Assembly: GCF_051020985.1 (NCBI RefSeq)
Contig: NW_027475138.1
Span: forward strand, 1,798,001-1,862,000
Reading direction: 5' to 3'
Length of the DNA: 64,000 nucleotides
Source: Nomia melanderi
Taxonomy: Eukaryota; Arthropoda; Insecta; Hymenoptera; Halictidae
The translations under genes were made by a program, and so were the position numbers. Positions 1 to 13,278 of the stretch are shown piece by piece. The notes under the pieces are model-generated. The model had not been told where the DNA came from. It did not search any database and saw nothing but the letters and a program-made list of their open reading frames with translations. Positions within the stretch are counted from its first letter, which is position 1. The number at the start of each line of letters is the position of its first letter.

Positions 1-130
1 ACGACCTCGGACCACCAGGGGCCGAGAAAACCACAGTCTCATGGGGCCGGACACTCAGGGTCAGGGGAAAATCCAATATATATCTGGTGATATCTCGGGT
101 GCTATTACAGATAGAGCAATAAATCAAAGT

Positions 131-3100
131 GCATTGTCTGTAGGAGGCCCTGGCGCATGAATCTGTGCAGCGGGAACGACCTCGGACCGCCAGGGGCCGA
201 GAAAACCACCGTCTCATGGGCCCGGACACTGTGGGTCATTGAAAAATCTAATATATATGTGGTGATATCTCGGGTGCTATTACAGATAGCGCAATAAATC
301 AAAGTGCATTGTCTGTAGGAGGCCCTGGCGCATGAATCTGTGAAGCGGGAACGACCTCGGACCACCAGGGGCCGAGAAGACCACCGTCTCATGGGGCCGG
401 CCACTCAGGGTCTGGGGAAAATCCAATATATATCTGGTGATATCTCGGGTCCTATTACAGATAGGGAAATAAACCAAAGTGAATTATCTGCAGGAGGCCC
501 TGGCGCATGAATCTGTGCAGCGGGAACGACCTCGGTCCACCAGGGGCCGAGAAAACCACCGTCTCATGGGGCCGGACACTCAGGGTCAGGGGAAAATCCA
601 ATATATATCTGGTGATATTTCGGGTGCTATTAGAGATAGCGCAATAAATCAAAGTGCATTGTCTGTAGGAGGCCCTGGCGCATGAATCTGTGCAGCGGGA
701 ACGACCTCGGACCACCAGCGGCCGAGAATACTACAGTCGCATGCGGCCGGACACTCAGGGTCTGGGGAAAATCCAATATATATCTGGTGATATCTCGGGT
801 CCTATTACAGATAGCGAAATAAATCAAAGTGCATTGTCTGTAGGAGGCCCTGGCGCATGAATGTGTGCAGCGGGATCGACCTCGGACCACCAGGGGCCGA
901 GAAAGTCACCGTTTCATGGGGCCGGACTGTCAGGGTCAGGGAAAAATCCGATATATATCTGGTGATATCTCGGGTGCTATTACAGATAGCGCAATAAATC
1001 AAATTTCATTGTCTGCAGGAGGCCCTGGCGCATGAATCTGTGCAGCGGGAACGACCTCGGACCAGCAGGGGCCGAGAAAATCACCGTCTCATGAGGCCGG
1101 GCTGTCAGGGTCAGGGAAAAATGAAATATCTATCTGGTGATATCTCGGGTGCTATTAGAGATAGCGCAATAAATCAAATTGCATTGTCTGCAGGAGGCCC
1201 TGGCGCATGAATCTGTGCAGCGGGAACGACCTCGGACCAGCAGGGGCCGAGAAAATCACCGTCTCATGAGGCCGGGCTGTCAGGGTCAGGGAAAAATGAA
1301 ATATATATCTGGTGATATCTCGGGTGCTATTACAGATAGCGCAATAAATCAAAGTAAATAATTTGCAGGGAAACCTGGCGCATGAATCTGTGCAGCGGGG
1401 TCGACCTCGTGCCACGAGGGACCGAGAAAATCACCGTCTCATGGGGCCGGACACTCAGGGTCAGGGAAAAATCCAATATATATCTGGTGATATCTCGGGT
1501 GCTATTAGAGATAGCGCAATAAATCAAAGTGAATTATCTGCAGGGGGCTCTGGCGCATGAATCTGTGCAGCGGGATCGACCTCGGACCACCAGGGGCCGA
1601 GAAAACCACCGACACATGGGGCCGGACACTCACGGTCGGGGAAAAATTCAATATATATCTGGTGATATCTCGGGTGCTATTACAGACAGCGCAATAAATC
1701 AAAGTGCATTGTCTGTAGGAGGCCCTGGCGCATGAATCTGTGCAGCGGGATCGACCTCGGACCACCAGGGGCCGAGAATATCACCGTCTCATGAGGCCGG
1801 ACTGTCAGGGTCAGGGAAAAATGAAATATATATCTGGTGATATCTCGGGTGCTATTACAGATAGCGCAATAAATCAAAGTGCATTGTCTGCAGGAGGCCC
1901 TAGCGCATGAATCTGTGCAGCGGAAACGACCTCGGACCACCAGGGGCCGTGAAAATCACCGTCGCATGGGGCCGGACTGTCAGGGGCAGGGAAAAATCCA
2001 ATATATATCTGGTGATATCTCGGGTGCTATTACAGATAGCGCAATAAACGAAAGTGAGTTATCTGTAGGAGGCCCTGGCGCATGAATCTGTGCAGCGGGA
2101 ACGACCTCGGACCACCAGGGGCCGAGAAAACCACAGTCTCATGGGGCCGGACACTCAGGGTCAGGGGAAAATCCAATATATATCTGGTGATATCTCGGGT
2201 GCTATTACAGATAGCGCAATAAACGAAAGTGAATTATCTGCAGGAGGCCCTGGCGCATGAATCTGTGCAGCGGGAACGACCTCGGACCACCAGGGGCCGA
2301 GAAAACTACCGTCTCATGGGGCCGGACACTCAGGGTCAGGGAAAAATCCAATATATACCTGGTGATATCTCGGGTGCTATTATAGATAGCGCAATAAACC
2401 AAAGTGAGTTATCTGTAGGAGGCCCTGGCGCATGAATCTGTGCAGCGGGAACGACCTCGGACCACCAGGGGCCGAGAAAACCACAGTCTCATGGGGCCGG
2501 ACACTCAGGGTCAGGGGAAAATCCAATATATATCTGGTGATATCTCGGGTGCTATTACAGATAGAGCAATAAATCAAAGTGCATTGTCTGTAGGAGGCCC
2601 TGGCGCATGAATCTGTGCAGCGGGAACAACCTCGGACCACCAGGGGCCGAGAAAACCACAGTCTCATGGGGCCGGACACTCATGGTCAGGGCATAATCCA
2701 ATATATATCTGGTGATATCTCGGGTGCTATTAGAGATAGCGCAATAAACCAAAGTGAATTATCTGCAGGAGGCCCTGGCGCATGCATCTGTGCAGCGGGA
2801 ACGACCTCGGACCGCCAGGGGCCGAGAAAACCACCGTCTCATGGGCCCGGACACTCTGGGTCATTGAAAAATCCAATATATATGTGGTGATATCTCGGGT
2901 GCTATTACAGATAGCGCAATAAATCAACGTGCATTGTCTGTAGGAGGCCCTGGCGCATGAATCTGTGAAGCGGGAACGACCTCGGACCACCAGGGGCCGA
3001 GAAAACCACCGTCTCATGGGTCCGGCCACTCTGGGTCAGGGAAAAATCCAATATATATGTGGTGATATCTCGGGTGCTATTACAGATAGCGCAATAAATC

Positions 3101-5380
3101 AAAGTGCATTGTCTGTAGGAGGCCCTGGCGCATGAATCTGTGCAGCGGGAACGACCTCGGACCACCAGGGGCCGAGAAAACCACAGTCTCATGCGGCCGG
3201 ACACTCAGGGTCTGGGGAAAATCCAATATATATCTGGTGATATCTCGGGTCCTATTACAGATAAGGAAATAAATCAAAGTGAATTATCTGCAGGATGCCC
3301 TGGCGCATGAATCTGTGCAGCGGGAACGACCTCGGTCCACCAGGGGCCGAGAAAACCACCGTCTCATGGGGCTGGACACTCAGGGTGAGGGAAATATCCA
3401 ATATTTATCTGGTGATATCGCGGGTGCTATTACAGATAGCGCAATAAATCAAAGTGCATTGTCTGTAGGAGGCCCTGGCGCATGAATCTGTGCAGCGGGA
3501 GCGACCTCGGACCACCAGGGGCCGGGAAAACTACAGTCTCATGCGGCCGGACACTCAGGGTCTGGGGAAAATCCAATATATATCTGGTGATATCTCGGTT
3601 CCTATTACAGATAGCGAAATAAATCAAAGTGCATTGTCTGTAGGAGGCCCTGGCGCATGAATCTGTGCAGCGGGAACGACCTCGGACCACCAGGGGCCGA
3701 GAAAACCACCGTCTCATGGGGCCGGACACTCAGGGTCAGGGGAAAATCCAATATATATCTGGTGATATCTCGGGTGCTATTAGTGATAGCGCAATAAACC
3801 AAAGTGAATTATCTGCAGGAGGCCCTGACGCATGAATCTGTGCAACGGGAACTACCTCGGACCACCAGGTGCCGAGAAAACCACAGTCACATGGGGCCGA
3901 GAACTCAGGGTCAGGCAAAAATCCAATATATATCTGGTGATATCTCGGGTGCTATTAGAGATAGCGCAATAAACCAAAGTGAGTTATCTGCAGGAGGCCC
4001 TGGCGCCTGAATCTGTGCAGCGGGAACGACCTCGGACCACCAGGGTCCGAAAAAACCACAGTCTCATGGGGCCGGAGACTCAGGGTCAGGGGAAAATCCA
4101 ATATACATCTGGTGATATCTCGGGTGCTATTAGAGATAGCGCAATAAATCAAAGTGCATTGTCTGTAGGAGGCCCTGGCGCATGAATCTGTGCAGCGGGA
4201 ACGACCTCGAACCACCAGGGGCCGAGAAATCCACCGTCTCATGGGGCCGGACACTCAGGGTCAGGGGAAAATCCAATATATATCTGGTGATATTTCGGGT
4301 GCTATTAGAGATAGCGCAATAAACGAAAGTGAATTATCTGCAGGAGGCCCTGGCGCATGAATCAGTGCAGCGGGAACGACCTCGGACCACCAGGGGCCGA
4401 GAAAACCACCGTTTCATGGGGCTGGACACCCAGAGTCAGGGGAAATTCCAATATATATCTGGTGATATCTCGGGTGCTATTAGAGGTAGCGCAATAAACC
4501 AATGTGAATTATCTGCAGGAGGCCCTGGCGCATGAATCTGGGAAGCGGGAACGACCTCGGACCACCAGGGGCCGAGAAAACCACCGTCTCATGGGGCCGG
4601 ACACTCAGAGTCAGGGGAAAATCCAAAATATATCTGGTGATATCTCTGGTGCTATTAGAGATAGCGCAATAAACGAAAGTGAATTATCTGCAGGAGGCCC
4701 TGGCGCATGAATCTGTGCAGCGGGAACGACCTCGGACCACCAGGAGCCGAGAAAACCACCGTCTCATGGGGCCGGACACTCAGGGTCAGGGAAAAATCCA
4801 ATATATATCTGGTGATATCTCGGGTGCTATTAGAGATAGCGCAATAAACCAAAGTGAGTTATCTGCAGGAGGCCCTGGCGCCTGAATCTGTGCAGCGGGA
4901 ACGACCTCGGACCACCAGGGTCCGAAAAAACCACAGTCTCATGGGGCCGGACACTCAGGGTCAGGGGAAAATCCAATATACATCTGGTGATATCTCGGGT
5001 GCTATTAGAGATAGCGCAATAAACCAAAGTGAGTTATCTGCAGGAGGCCCTGGCGCCTGAATCTGTGCAGCGGGAACGACCTCGGACCACCAGGGTCCGA
5101 AAAAACCACAGTCTCATGGGGCCGGACACTCAGGGTCAGGGGAAAATCCAATATACATCTGGTGATATCTCGGGTGCTATTACAGATAGCGCAATAAATC
5201 AAAGTGCATTGTCTGTAGGAGGCCCTGGCGCATGATTCTGTGCAGCGGGAACGACCTCGGACCACCAGGGGCCGAGAAAATCACCGTCTCATGGGGCCGG
5301 ACTGTAAGGGTCAGGGGAAAACCCAATATATATCTGGTGATATCTAGGGTGCTATTAGAGATACCGCAATAAATCAAAGT
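131..5380 (+). repeat. Left domain: heterogeneous monomers, 30 copies, no indels
   Basis: Thirty monomers of exactly 175 bp, divergent from one another at many sites, with no obvious short-period HOR. Two echoes are visible. Monomers around 150-450 resemble those around 2,775-3,075, an offset of 2,625 bp or 15 monomers, sharing a GACCGCC core and a CATTGAAAAAT variant. A subfamily with GGCGCCTG in place of GGCGCATG and a CCGAAAAAAC segment occurs at 3,981, 4,856 and 5,031, spacings of 875 and 175 bp. Monomers at 1,006-1,400 and 1,780-2,000 carry an ACTGTCAGGG or GCTGTCAGGG variant. This looks like an older, less homogenised part of the array. Confidence 0.8.
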
Positions 5381-8182
5381 GCATTGTCTGTAGGAGGCCC
5401 TGGCGAATGAATCTGTGCTGCAGGAACGACCTCGGACCACCAGGGGCCGAGAAAATTAGTGATATTCGGAATCCGTCACCCAAGGTCATGTAAAAATGCA
5501 GCATATATCTGGTGATATCTCGGGTGCTATTACAGATAGCGCAATAAATCAAAGTGCATTGTCTGTAGGAGGCCCTTGCGCAAGAATCTGTGCAGCGGAA
5601 ACGACCTCGGACCACCAGGGGCCGAGAAAACCACAGTCTCATGGGGCCGGACACTCAAGGTCAAGGGAAAATCCAATATATATATCTGGTTATATCTCGG
5701 GTGCTATTAGAGATAGCGCAATAAACCAAAGTCAATTATCTGCAGGAGGCCCTGGCGCATGAATCTGTGCAACGGGAACGACCTCGGACCACCAGGGGCC
5801 GAGAAAATCACCGTCTCATGGGGCCGGACTGTAAGGGTCAGGGAAAAACCCAATATATATCTGGTGATATCTAGGGTGCTATTAGAGATACCGCAATAAA
5901 TCAAAGTGCATTGTCTGAAGGAGGCCCTGTCGAATGAATCTGTGCTGCAGTAACGACCTCGGACCACCAGGGGCCGAGAAAATTAGTGATATTCGGAATC
6001 CGTCACCCAAGGTCATGTAAAAATGCAGCATATATCTGGTGATATCTCGGGTGCTATTACAGATAGCGCAATAAATCAAAGTGCATTGTCTGTAGGAGGC
6101 CCTGGCGCAAGAATCTGTGCAGCGGGAACGACCTCGGACCACCAGGGGCCGAGAAAATTAGTGATATTCGGAATCCGTCACCCAAGGTCATGTAAAAATG
6201 CAGCATATATCTGGTGATATCTCGGGTGCTATTACAGATAGCGCAATAAATCAAAGTGCATTGTCTGTAGGAGGCCCTGGCGCATGTATCTGTGCAGCGG
6301 GAACGACCTCGGACCACCAGGGGCCGAGATAATTAGTGATATTCGGAATCCGTCACCCAAGGTCATGTAAAAATGCAGCATATATCTGGTGATATCTCGG
6401 GTGCTATTACAGATAGCGCAATAAATCAAAGTGCATTGTCTGAAGGAGGCCCTGGCGCATGAATCTGTGCAGCGGGAACGACCTCGGACCACCAGGGGCC
6501 GAGAAAACCACAGTCTCATGGTGCCGGACACTCAGCGTCAGGGAACAATCCAATATATATCTGGTGATATCTCGGGTGCTATTAGAGATAGCGCAATAAA
6601 CCAAAGTGCATTGTCTGCAGGAAGCCCTGGCGCATGATTCTGTGCAGCGGGAACGACCTCGGACCACCAGGGGCCGAGAAAATCACCGTCTCATGGGGCC
6701 GGACTGTAAGGGTCAGGGAAAAACCCAATATATATCTGGTGATATCTAGGGTGCTATTAGAGATACCGCAATAAATCGAAGTGCATTGTCTGTAGGAGGC
6801 CCTGTCGAATGAATCTGTGCTGCAGGAACGACCTCGGACCACCAGGGGCCGAGAAAATTAGTGATATTCGGAATCCGTCACCCAAGGTCATGTAAAAATG
6901 CAGCATATATCTGGTGATATCTCGGGTGCTATTACAGATAGCGCAATAAATCAAAGTGCATTGTCTGTAGGAGGCCCTGGCGCATGTATCTGTGCAGCGG
7001 GAACGACCTCGGACCACCAGGGGCCGAGATAATTAGTGATATTCGGAATCCGTCACCCAAGGTCATGTAAAAATGCAGCATATATCTGGTGATATCTCGG
7101 GTGCTATTACAGATAGCGCAATAAATCAAAGTGCATTGTCTGAAGGAGGCCCTGGCGCATGAATCGGTGCAACGGGAACGACCTCGGACCACCAGGCGCC
7201 GAGAAAACCACAGTCTCATGGGGCCGGACTCTCAGGGTCAGTGAAAAATCCAATATATATCTGGTGATATCTCGGGTGCTATTAGTGATAGCTCAATAAA
7301 CCAAAGTGAATTGTCTGCAAGAGGCCCTGGTGCATGAATCGGTGCAGCGGGAACGAGCTCGGATCACCAGGGGCCGAGAAAACCACCATCTCATGGGGCC
7401 GGACACTCAGGTTCAGGGGAAAATCCAATATATATCTGGTGATATCTCGGGTGCTATTAGAGATAGCGCAATAAACCAAAGTGCATTGTCTGCAGGAAGC
7501 CCTGGCGCATGATTCTGTGCAGCGGGAACGACCTCGGACCACCAGGGGCCGAGAAAATCACCGTCTCATGGGGCCGGACTGTAAGGGTCAGGGAAAAACC
7601 CAATATATATCTGGTGATATCTAGGGTGCTATTAGAGATACCGCAATAAATCGAAGTGCATTGTCTGTAGGAGGCCCTGGCGAATGAATCTGTGCTGCAG
7701 GAACGACCTCGGACCACCAGGGGCCGAGAAAATTAGTGATATTCGGAATCCGTCACGCAAGGTCATGTAAAAATGCAGCATATATCTGGTGATATCTCGG
7801 GTGCTATTACAGATAGCGCAATAAATCAAAGTGCATTGTCTGTAGGAGGCCCTGGCGCATGTATCTGTGCAGCGGGAACGACCTCGGACCACCAGGGGCC
7901 GAGAAAATTGGTGATATTCGGAATCCGTCACCCAAGGTCATGTAAAAATGCAGCATATATCTGGTGATATCTCGGGTGCTATTACAGATAGCGCAATAAA
8001 TCAAAGTGCATTGTCTGCAGGAGGCCCTGGCGCATGAATCTGTGCAACGGAAACGACCTCGGACCATCAGGGGCCGAGAAAACCACAGTCTCATGGGGCC
8101 GGACACTCAGGGTCAGGGAAAAATCCAATATATATCTGGTGATATGTCGGGTGCTATTACAGATAGCGCAATAAATCAAAGT
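5381..8182 (+). repeat. Divergent-block domain with 5-monomer (875-bp) unit
   Basis: Sixteen monomers, eight of which carry the divergent internal block described separately. Order is partly periodic: a monomer with ACTGTAAGGG and CTAGGG, then one with GAATGAATCTGTGCTGCAG and the block, then one with CATGTATC and the block. That triplet starts at 6,608 and again at 7,483, an 875-bp (5 x 175) offset, and a related pair starts at 5,733. Between triplets lie ordinary monomers that differ between the two units, so the unit is only partly homogenised. A 2-bp insertion (extra TA in the AT run, ~5,683) shifts the register by +2 from here on. One degenerate copy of the same module recurs near 25.68-26.03 kb without the block. 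Confidence 0.8.
5456..7954 (+). repeat. Eight copies of a 47-bp divergent internal block (chimeric monomers)
   Basis: Monomer positions 76-122 are replaced by an equal-length but very different sequence that begins TTAGTGATATTCGG. Copies lie at 5,456-5,502, 5,983-6,029, 6,158-6,204, 6,333-6,379, 6,858-6,904, 7,033-7,079, 7,733-7,779 and 7,908-7,954. Gap-free comparison with the consensus gives about 24 of 47 matches, whereas the flanking parts of the same monomers match almost perfectly. The block removes two G-runs (88-91 and 103-105) and adds a CGGAATCCG near-palindrome. Two explanations fit: gene conversion from an old related satellite family of the same register, or retention of an ancestral form. 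Chance accumulation of substitutions in only this segment is unlikely. Confidence 0.85.
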
Positions 8183-10600
8183 GCATTGTCTGGAGGAGGC
8201 CCTGGCGCATGAATCTGGGAAGCGGGAACGACCTCGGACCACCAGGGGCCGAGAAAACCACCATCTCATGGGGCCGGACACTCAGGGTCAGGGGAAAATC
8301 CAATATATATCTGGTGATGTCTCGGGTGCTATTAGTGATAGCGCAATAAACCAAAGTGAATTATCTGCAGGAGGCCCTGACGCATGAATCTGTGCAACGG
8401 GAACGACCTCGGACCACCAGGGGCCGAGAAAACCACAGTCTCATGGGGCCGGACACTCAGGGTCAGGGGAAAATCCAATATATATCTGGTGATATCTCGG
8501 GTGCTATTACAGATAGCGCAATAAATCAATCGCATTGTCTGTAGGAGGCCCTGGCGCATGAATCTGTGCAGCGGGAACGACCTCGGACCACCAGGGGCCG
8601 AGAAAACCACAGTCTCATGGGGCCGGACACTCAGGGTCAGGGGAAAATCCAATATATATCTGGTGATATCTCGGGTGCTATTAGAGATAGCGCAATAAAC
8701 CAAAGTGAATTATCTGCAGGAGGCCCTGGCTCATGAATCTGTGCAACGGGAACGACCTCGGACCAGCAGGGGCCGAGAAAACCACAGTCTCATGGGGCCG
8801 GAAACTCAGGGTCAGAGAAAAATCCAATATATATCTGGTGATGTCTTGGGTGCTATTAGAGATAGCGCAATAAACCAAAGTGAATTATCTGCAGGAGGCC
8901 CTGGCGCATGAATCTGTGCAGCGGGAACGACCTCGGACCACCAGGGGCCGAGACATCCACCGTCTCATGGGGCCGGACACTCAGGGTCAGGGAAAAATCC
9001 AATATATATCTGGTGATATGTCGGGTGCTATTACAGATAGCGCAATAAATCAAAGTGCATTGTCTGGAGGAGGCCCTGGCGCATGAATCTGGGAAGCGGG
9101 AACGACCTCGGACCACCAGGGGCCGAGAAAACCACCGTCTCATGGGGCCGGACACTCAGAGTCAGGGGAAAATCCAATATATATCTGGTGATATCTCGGG
9201 TGCTATTAGAGATAGCGCAATAAGCCAAAGGGACTTATCTGCAGGAGGCCCTGGCGCATGCATCTGTTCAGCGGGAACGACCTCGGACCACCAGGGGCCG
9301 AGAAAACCACCGTCTCATGGGGCCGGACACTCAGGGTCAGGGGAAAATCCAATATATATCTGGTGATATCTCGGGTGCTATTAGAGATAGCGCAATAAGC
9401 CAAAGGGACTTATCTGCAGGAGGCCCTGGCGCATGAATCTGTGCAGCGGGAACGACCTCGGACAACCAGGGGCAGAGAAAACCACCGTCTCATGGGGCCG
9501 GACAATCTGGGTCAGGGAAAAATCCAATATATATGTGGTGATATCTCGGGTGCTATTACAGATAGCGCAATAAACCAAAGTGAGTTATCTGCAGGAGGCC
9601 CTGGCGCATGAATCTGTGCAACGGGAACGACCTCGGACCACCAGGGGCCGAGAAAACGACAGTCTCAAGGGGCCGGACACTCAGGGTCAGGGGAAAATCC
9701 AATATATATCTGGTGATATCTCGGGTGCTATTACAGATAGCGCAATAAACCAAAGTGCATTGTCTGTAGGAGGCCCTGGCGCATGAATCTGTGCAGCGGG
9801 AACGACCTGGGAACACCAGGGTCCGAGAAAACGACCGTCTCATGGGGCCGGACACTCAGCGTCAGTGAAAAATCCAATATATATCTGCTGATATCTCGGG
9901 TGCAATTACAGATAGCGCAATAAATCAAAGTGCATTGTCTGTAGGAGGCCCTGGCGCATGAATCTGGGCAGCGGGAACGACGTCGGACCACCAGGGGCCG
10001 AGAAAACCACAGTCTCATGGGGCCGGACACTCAGGGTCAGGGGAAAATCCAATATAGATCTGGTGATATCTCGGGTGCTATTACAGATAGCGCAATAAAC
10101 CAAAGTGAATTATCTGCAGGAGGCCCTGGCGCATGAATCTGTGCAACGGGAACGACCTCGGACCACCAGGGGCCGAGAAAACCACAGTCTCATGGGGCCG
10201 GACACTCAGGGTCAGGGGAAAATCCAATATAGATCTGGTGATATCTCGGGTGCTATTACAGATAGCGCAATAAATCAAAGTGCATTACCTGTAGGAGGCC
10301 CTGGCGCATGAATCTGTGCAGCGGGAACGTCCTCGGAACTCCAGGGGCCGAGACAACGACCGTCTCATGCGGCCGGACACTCAGGGTCAGGGGAAAATCC
10401 AATATATATCTGGTGATATCTCGGGTGCTATTACAGATAGCGCAATAAATCAAAGTTCATTGTCTGTAGGAGGCCCTGGCGCATGAATCTGTGCAACGGG
10501 AACGACCTCGGACCACCAGGGGCCGAGAAAAGCACAGTCTCATGGGGCCGGACTCTCAGGGTCAGGGTAAAATCCAATATATATCTGGTGATATCTCGGG
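8008..10600 (+). repeat. Mixed monomers with an 874-bp (5-monomer) echo
   Basis: About fifteen monomers of mixed type. A pair with GTCTGGAGGAGG and ATCTGGGAAGCGG around 8,110-8,350 recurs around 8,984-9,230. The offset is 874 bp, equal to 5 x 175 minus the single-base deletion at ~8,529 (CAATCGC for CAAAGTGC). Two adjacent near-identical monomers with GCCAAAGGGAC lie at ~9,230-9,580. From ~8,530 to ~24,690 the array has no indel, so all monomers are exactly 175 bp. Confidence 0.75.
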
Positions 10601-11560
10601 TGCTATTAGAGATAGCGCAATAAACCAAAGTGAATTATCTGCAGGAGGCCCTGGCGCATGAATCTGTGCAGCGGGAACGACCTCTGACCACCAGGGGCCG
10701 AAAAAACCACAGTCTCATTGGGCCGGTCACTCAGGATCTGGGGAAAATCCAATATATATCTGGTGATATCTCGGGTGCTATTACAGATAGCGCAATAAAT
10801 CAAAGTGCATTGTCTGTAGGAGGCCCTGGCGCATGAATCTGTGCAACGGGAACGACCCCGGACCACCAGTGGCCGAGAAAACCACAGTCTCATGGGGCCG
10901 GACACTCAGGGTCAGGGGAAAATCCAATATATATCTGGTGATATCTCGGGTGCTATTAGAGATAGCGCAATAAACCAAAGTGCATTGTCTGTAGGAGGCC
11001 CTGGCGCATGAATCTGTGCAGCGGGAACGACCTCGGAACACCAGGGACCGAGAAAACCACCGTCTCATGGGGCCGGATACTCAGGGTCAGTGAAAAATCC
11101 AATATATATGTGGTGATATCTCGGGTGGTATTACAGATAGCGCAATAAATCAAAGTGAATTATCTGCAGTAGGCCCTGGCGCATGAATCTGTGCAGCGGG
11201 AACGACCTCGGACCACCAGGGGCCGAGAAAACCACAGTCTCATGGGGCCGGACACTCAGGGTCAGGGGAAAATCCAATATAGATCTGGTGATATCTCGGG
11301 TGCTATTACAGATAGCGCAATAAATCAAAGTGAATTATCTGCAGGAGGCCCTGGCGCATGAATCTGTGCAACGGGAACGACCTCGGGCCACCAGGGGCCG
11401 AGAAAACCACAGTCTCATGGGGCCGGAAACTCAGGGTCAGGGGAAAATCCAATAAAGATCTGGTGATATCTCGGGTGCTATTACAGGTAGCGCAATATAT
11501 CAAAGTGCATTACCTGTAGGAGGCCCTGGCGCATGAATCTGTGCAGCGGGAACGTCCTCG
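10600..11560 (+). repeat. Block repeated at 16,200-17,160 (offset 5,600 bp, 32 monomers)
   Basis: Five and a half monomers match those at 16,200-17,160. Shared private variants include CTCTGACC with CCGAAAAAACC, the CATTGGGCCGGTC form, ACCCCGGACCACCAGTGG and a TCTGCAGTAGG junction. The monomer just upstream (10,256 region, with GGAACTCC and ACAACGACCG) is likewise repeated at ~15,681, offset 5,425 bp, so one monomer was lost or gained between the two matches. Confidence 0.75.
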
Positions 11561-13278
11561 GACCTCCAGGGGCCGAGACAACGACCGTCTCATGGGGCCG
11601 GACACTCAGGGTCAGGGTAAAATCCAATATATATCTGGTGATATCTCGGGTGCTATTACAGATAGCGCAATAAATCAAAGTGCATTGTCTGTAGGAGGCC
11701 CTGGCACATGAATCTGTGCAGCGGGAACGACCTCGGACCACCAGGGGCCGAGAAAAGCACAGTCTCATGGGGCCGGACACTCAGGGTCAGGGTAAAATCC
11801 AATATATATCTGGTGATATCTCGGGTGCTATTAGAGATAGCGCAATAAACCAAAGTGAATTATCTGCAGGAGGCCCTGGCGCATGAATCTGTGCAGCGGG
11901 AACGACCTCTGACCACCAGGGGCCGAAAAAACCACAGTCTCATGGGGCCGGTCACTCAGGGTCAGGGGAAAATCCAATATATATCTGGTGATATCTCTGG
12001 TGCTATTACAGATAGCGCAATAAATCAAAGTGCATTGTCTGTAGGAGGCCCTGGCGCATGAATCTGTGCAACGGGAACGCCCCCGGACCACCAGGGGCCG
12101 AGAAAACCACAGTCTCATGGGGCCGGACACTCAGGGTCAGGGGAAAATCCAATATATATCTGGTGATATCTCGGGTGCTATTAGAGATAGCGCAATAAAC
12201 CAAAGTGCATTGTCTGTAGGAGGCCCTGGCGCATGAATCTGTGCAGCGGGAACGACCTCGGACGACCAGGGGCCGAGAAAACCACAGTCTCATGGGGCCG
12301 GACACTCAGGGTCAGGGGAAAATCCAATATATATCTGGTGATATCTCGGCTGCTATTACCGATAGCGCAATAAATCAAAGTGCATTGTCTGTAGGAGGCC
12401 CTGGCGCATGAATCTGTGTAGCGGGAACGACCTCGGACGACCAGGGGCCGAGAAAACCACAGTCTCATGGGGCCGGACACTCAGGGTCAGGGGAAAATCC
12501 AATATATATCTGGTGATATCTCGGCTGCTATTACCGATAGCGCAATAAATCAAAGTGCATTGTCTGTAGGAGGCCCTGGCGCATGAATCTGTGCAGCGGG
12601 AACGACCTCGGAACACCAGGAACCGAGAAAACCACCGTCACATGGGGCCGGATACTCAGGGTCAGTGAAAAATCCAATATATATGTGGTGATATCTCGGG
12701 TGCTATTACAGATAGCGCAATAAATCAAAGTGAATTATCTGTAGGAGGCCCTGGCGCATGAATCTGTGTAGCGGGAACGACCTCGGACGACCAGGGGCCG
12801 AGAAAACCACAGTCTCATGGGGCCGGACACTCAGGGTCAGGGGAAAATCCAATATAGATCTGGTGATATCTCGGGTGCTATTACAGATAGCGCAATAAAT
12901 CAAAGTGCATTACCTGTAGGAGGCCCTGACGCATGAATCTGTGCAGCGGGAACGACCTCGGACCACCAGGGGCCGAGAAAAGCACAGTCTCATGGGCCCG
13001 GACACTCAGGGTCAGTGAAAAATCCAATATATATCTGCTGATATCTCGGGTGCTATTACAGATAGCGCAATAAATCAAAGTGCATTGTCTGTAGGAGGCC
13101 CTGGCGCATGAATCTGTGCAGCGGGAACGACCTCGGACCACCAGGGGCCGAGAAAAGCACAGTCTCATGGGGCCGGACACTCAGGGTCAGGGTAAAATCC
13201 AATATATATCTGGTGATATCTCGGGTGCTATTAGAGATAGCGCAATAAACCAAAGTGAATTATCTGCAGGAGGCCCTG
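11354..13278 (+). repeat. 11-monomer HOR, copy 1 (1,925 bp)
   Basis: Eleven monomers in a fixed order match the next 1,925 bp monomer for monomer. The left edge is set by a G/A difference at 11,353 versus 13,278. Markers inside include an AATAAAGATC variant with a TATATATC junction, ACAACGACCG, CCCCCGGACC, and two consecutive monomers with CTCGGCTGCTATTACC. Only scattered substitutions separate the copies, mostly in the region of 12,731 versus 14,656. 1,925 is exactly 11 x 175. Confidence 0.85.

Noticed and set aside
5456..5502. CENP-B box in the divergent block (contains TTCGG...CCG)
   Set aside because: The A and the CGGG required at fixed distances after TTCG are absent on this strand, and the reverse strand does not fit either.
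5456..7954. Divergent block as a transposon insertion
   Set aside because: It replaces the same number of bases instead of adding any, has no target-site duplication or terminal repeats, and still aligns gap-free with the monomer at about half the positions.
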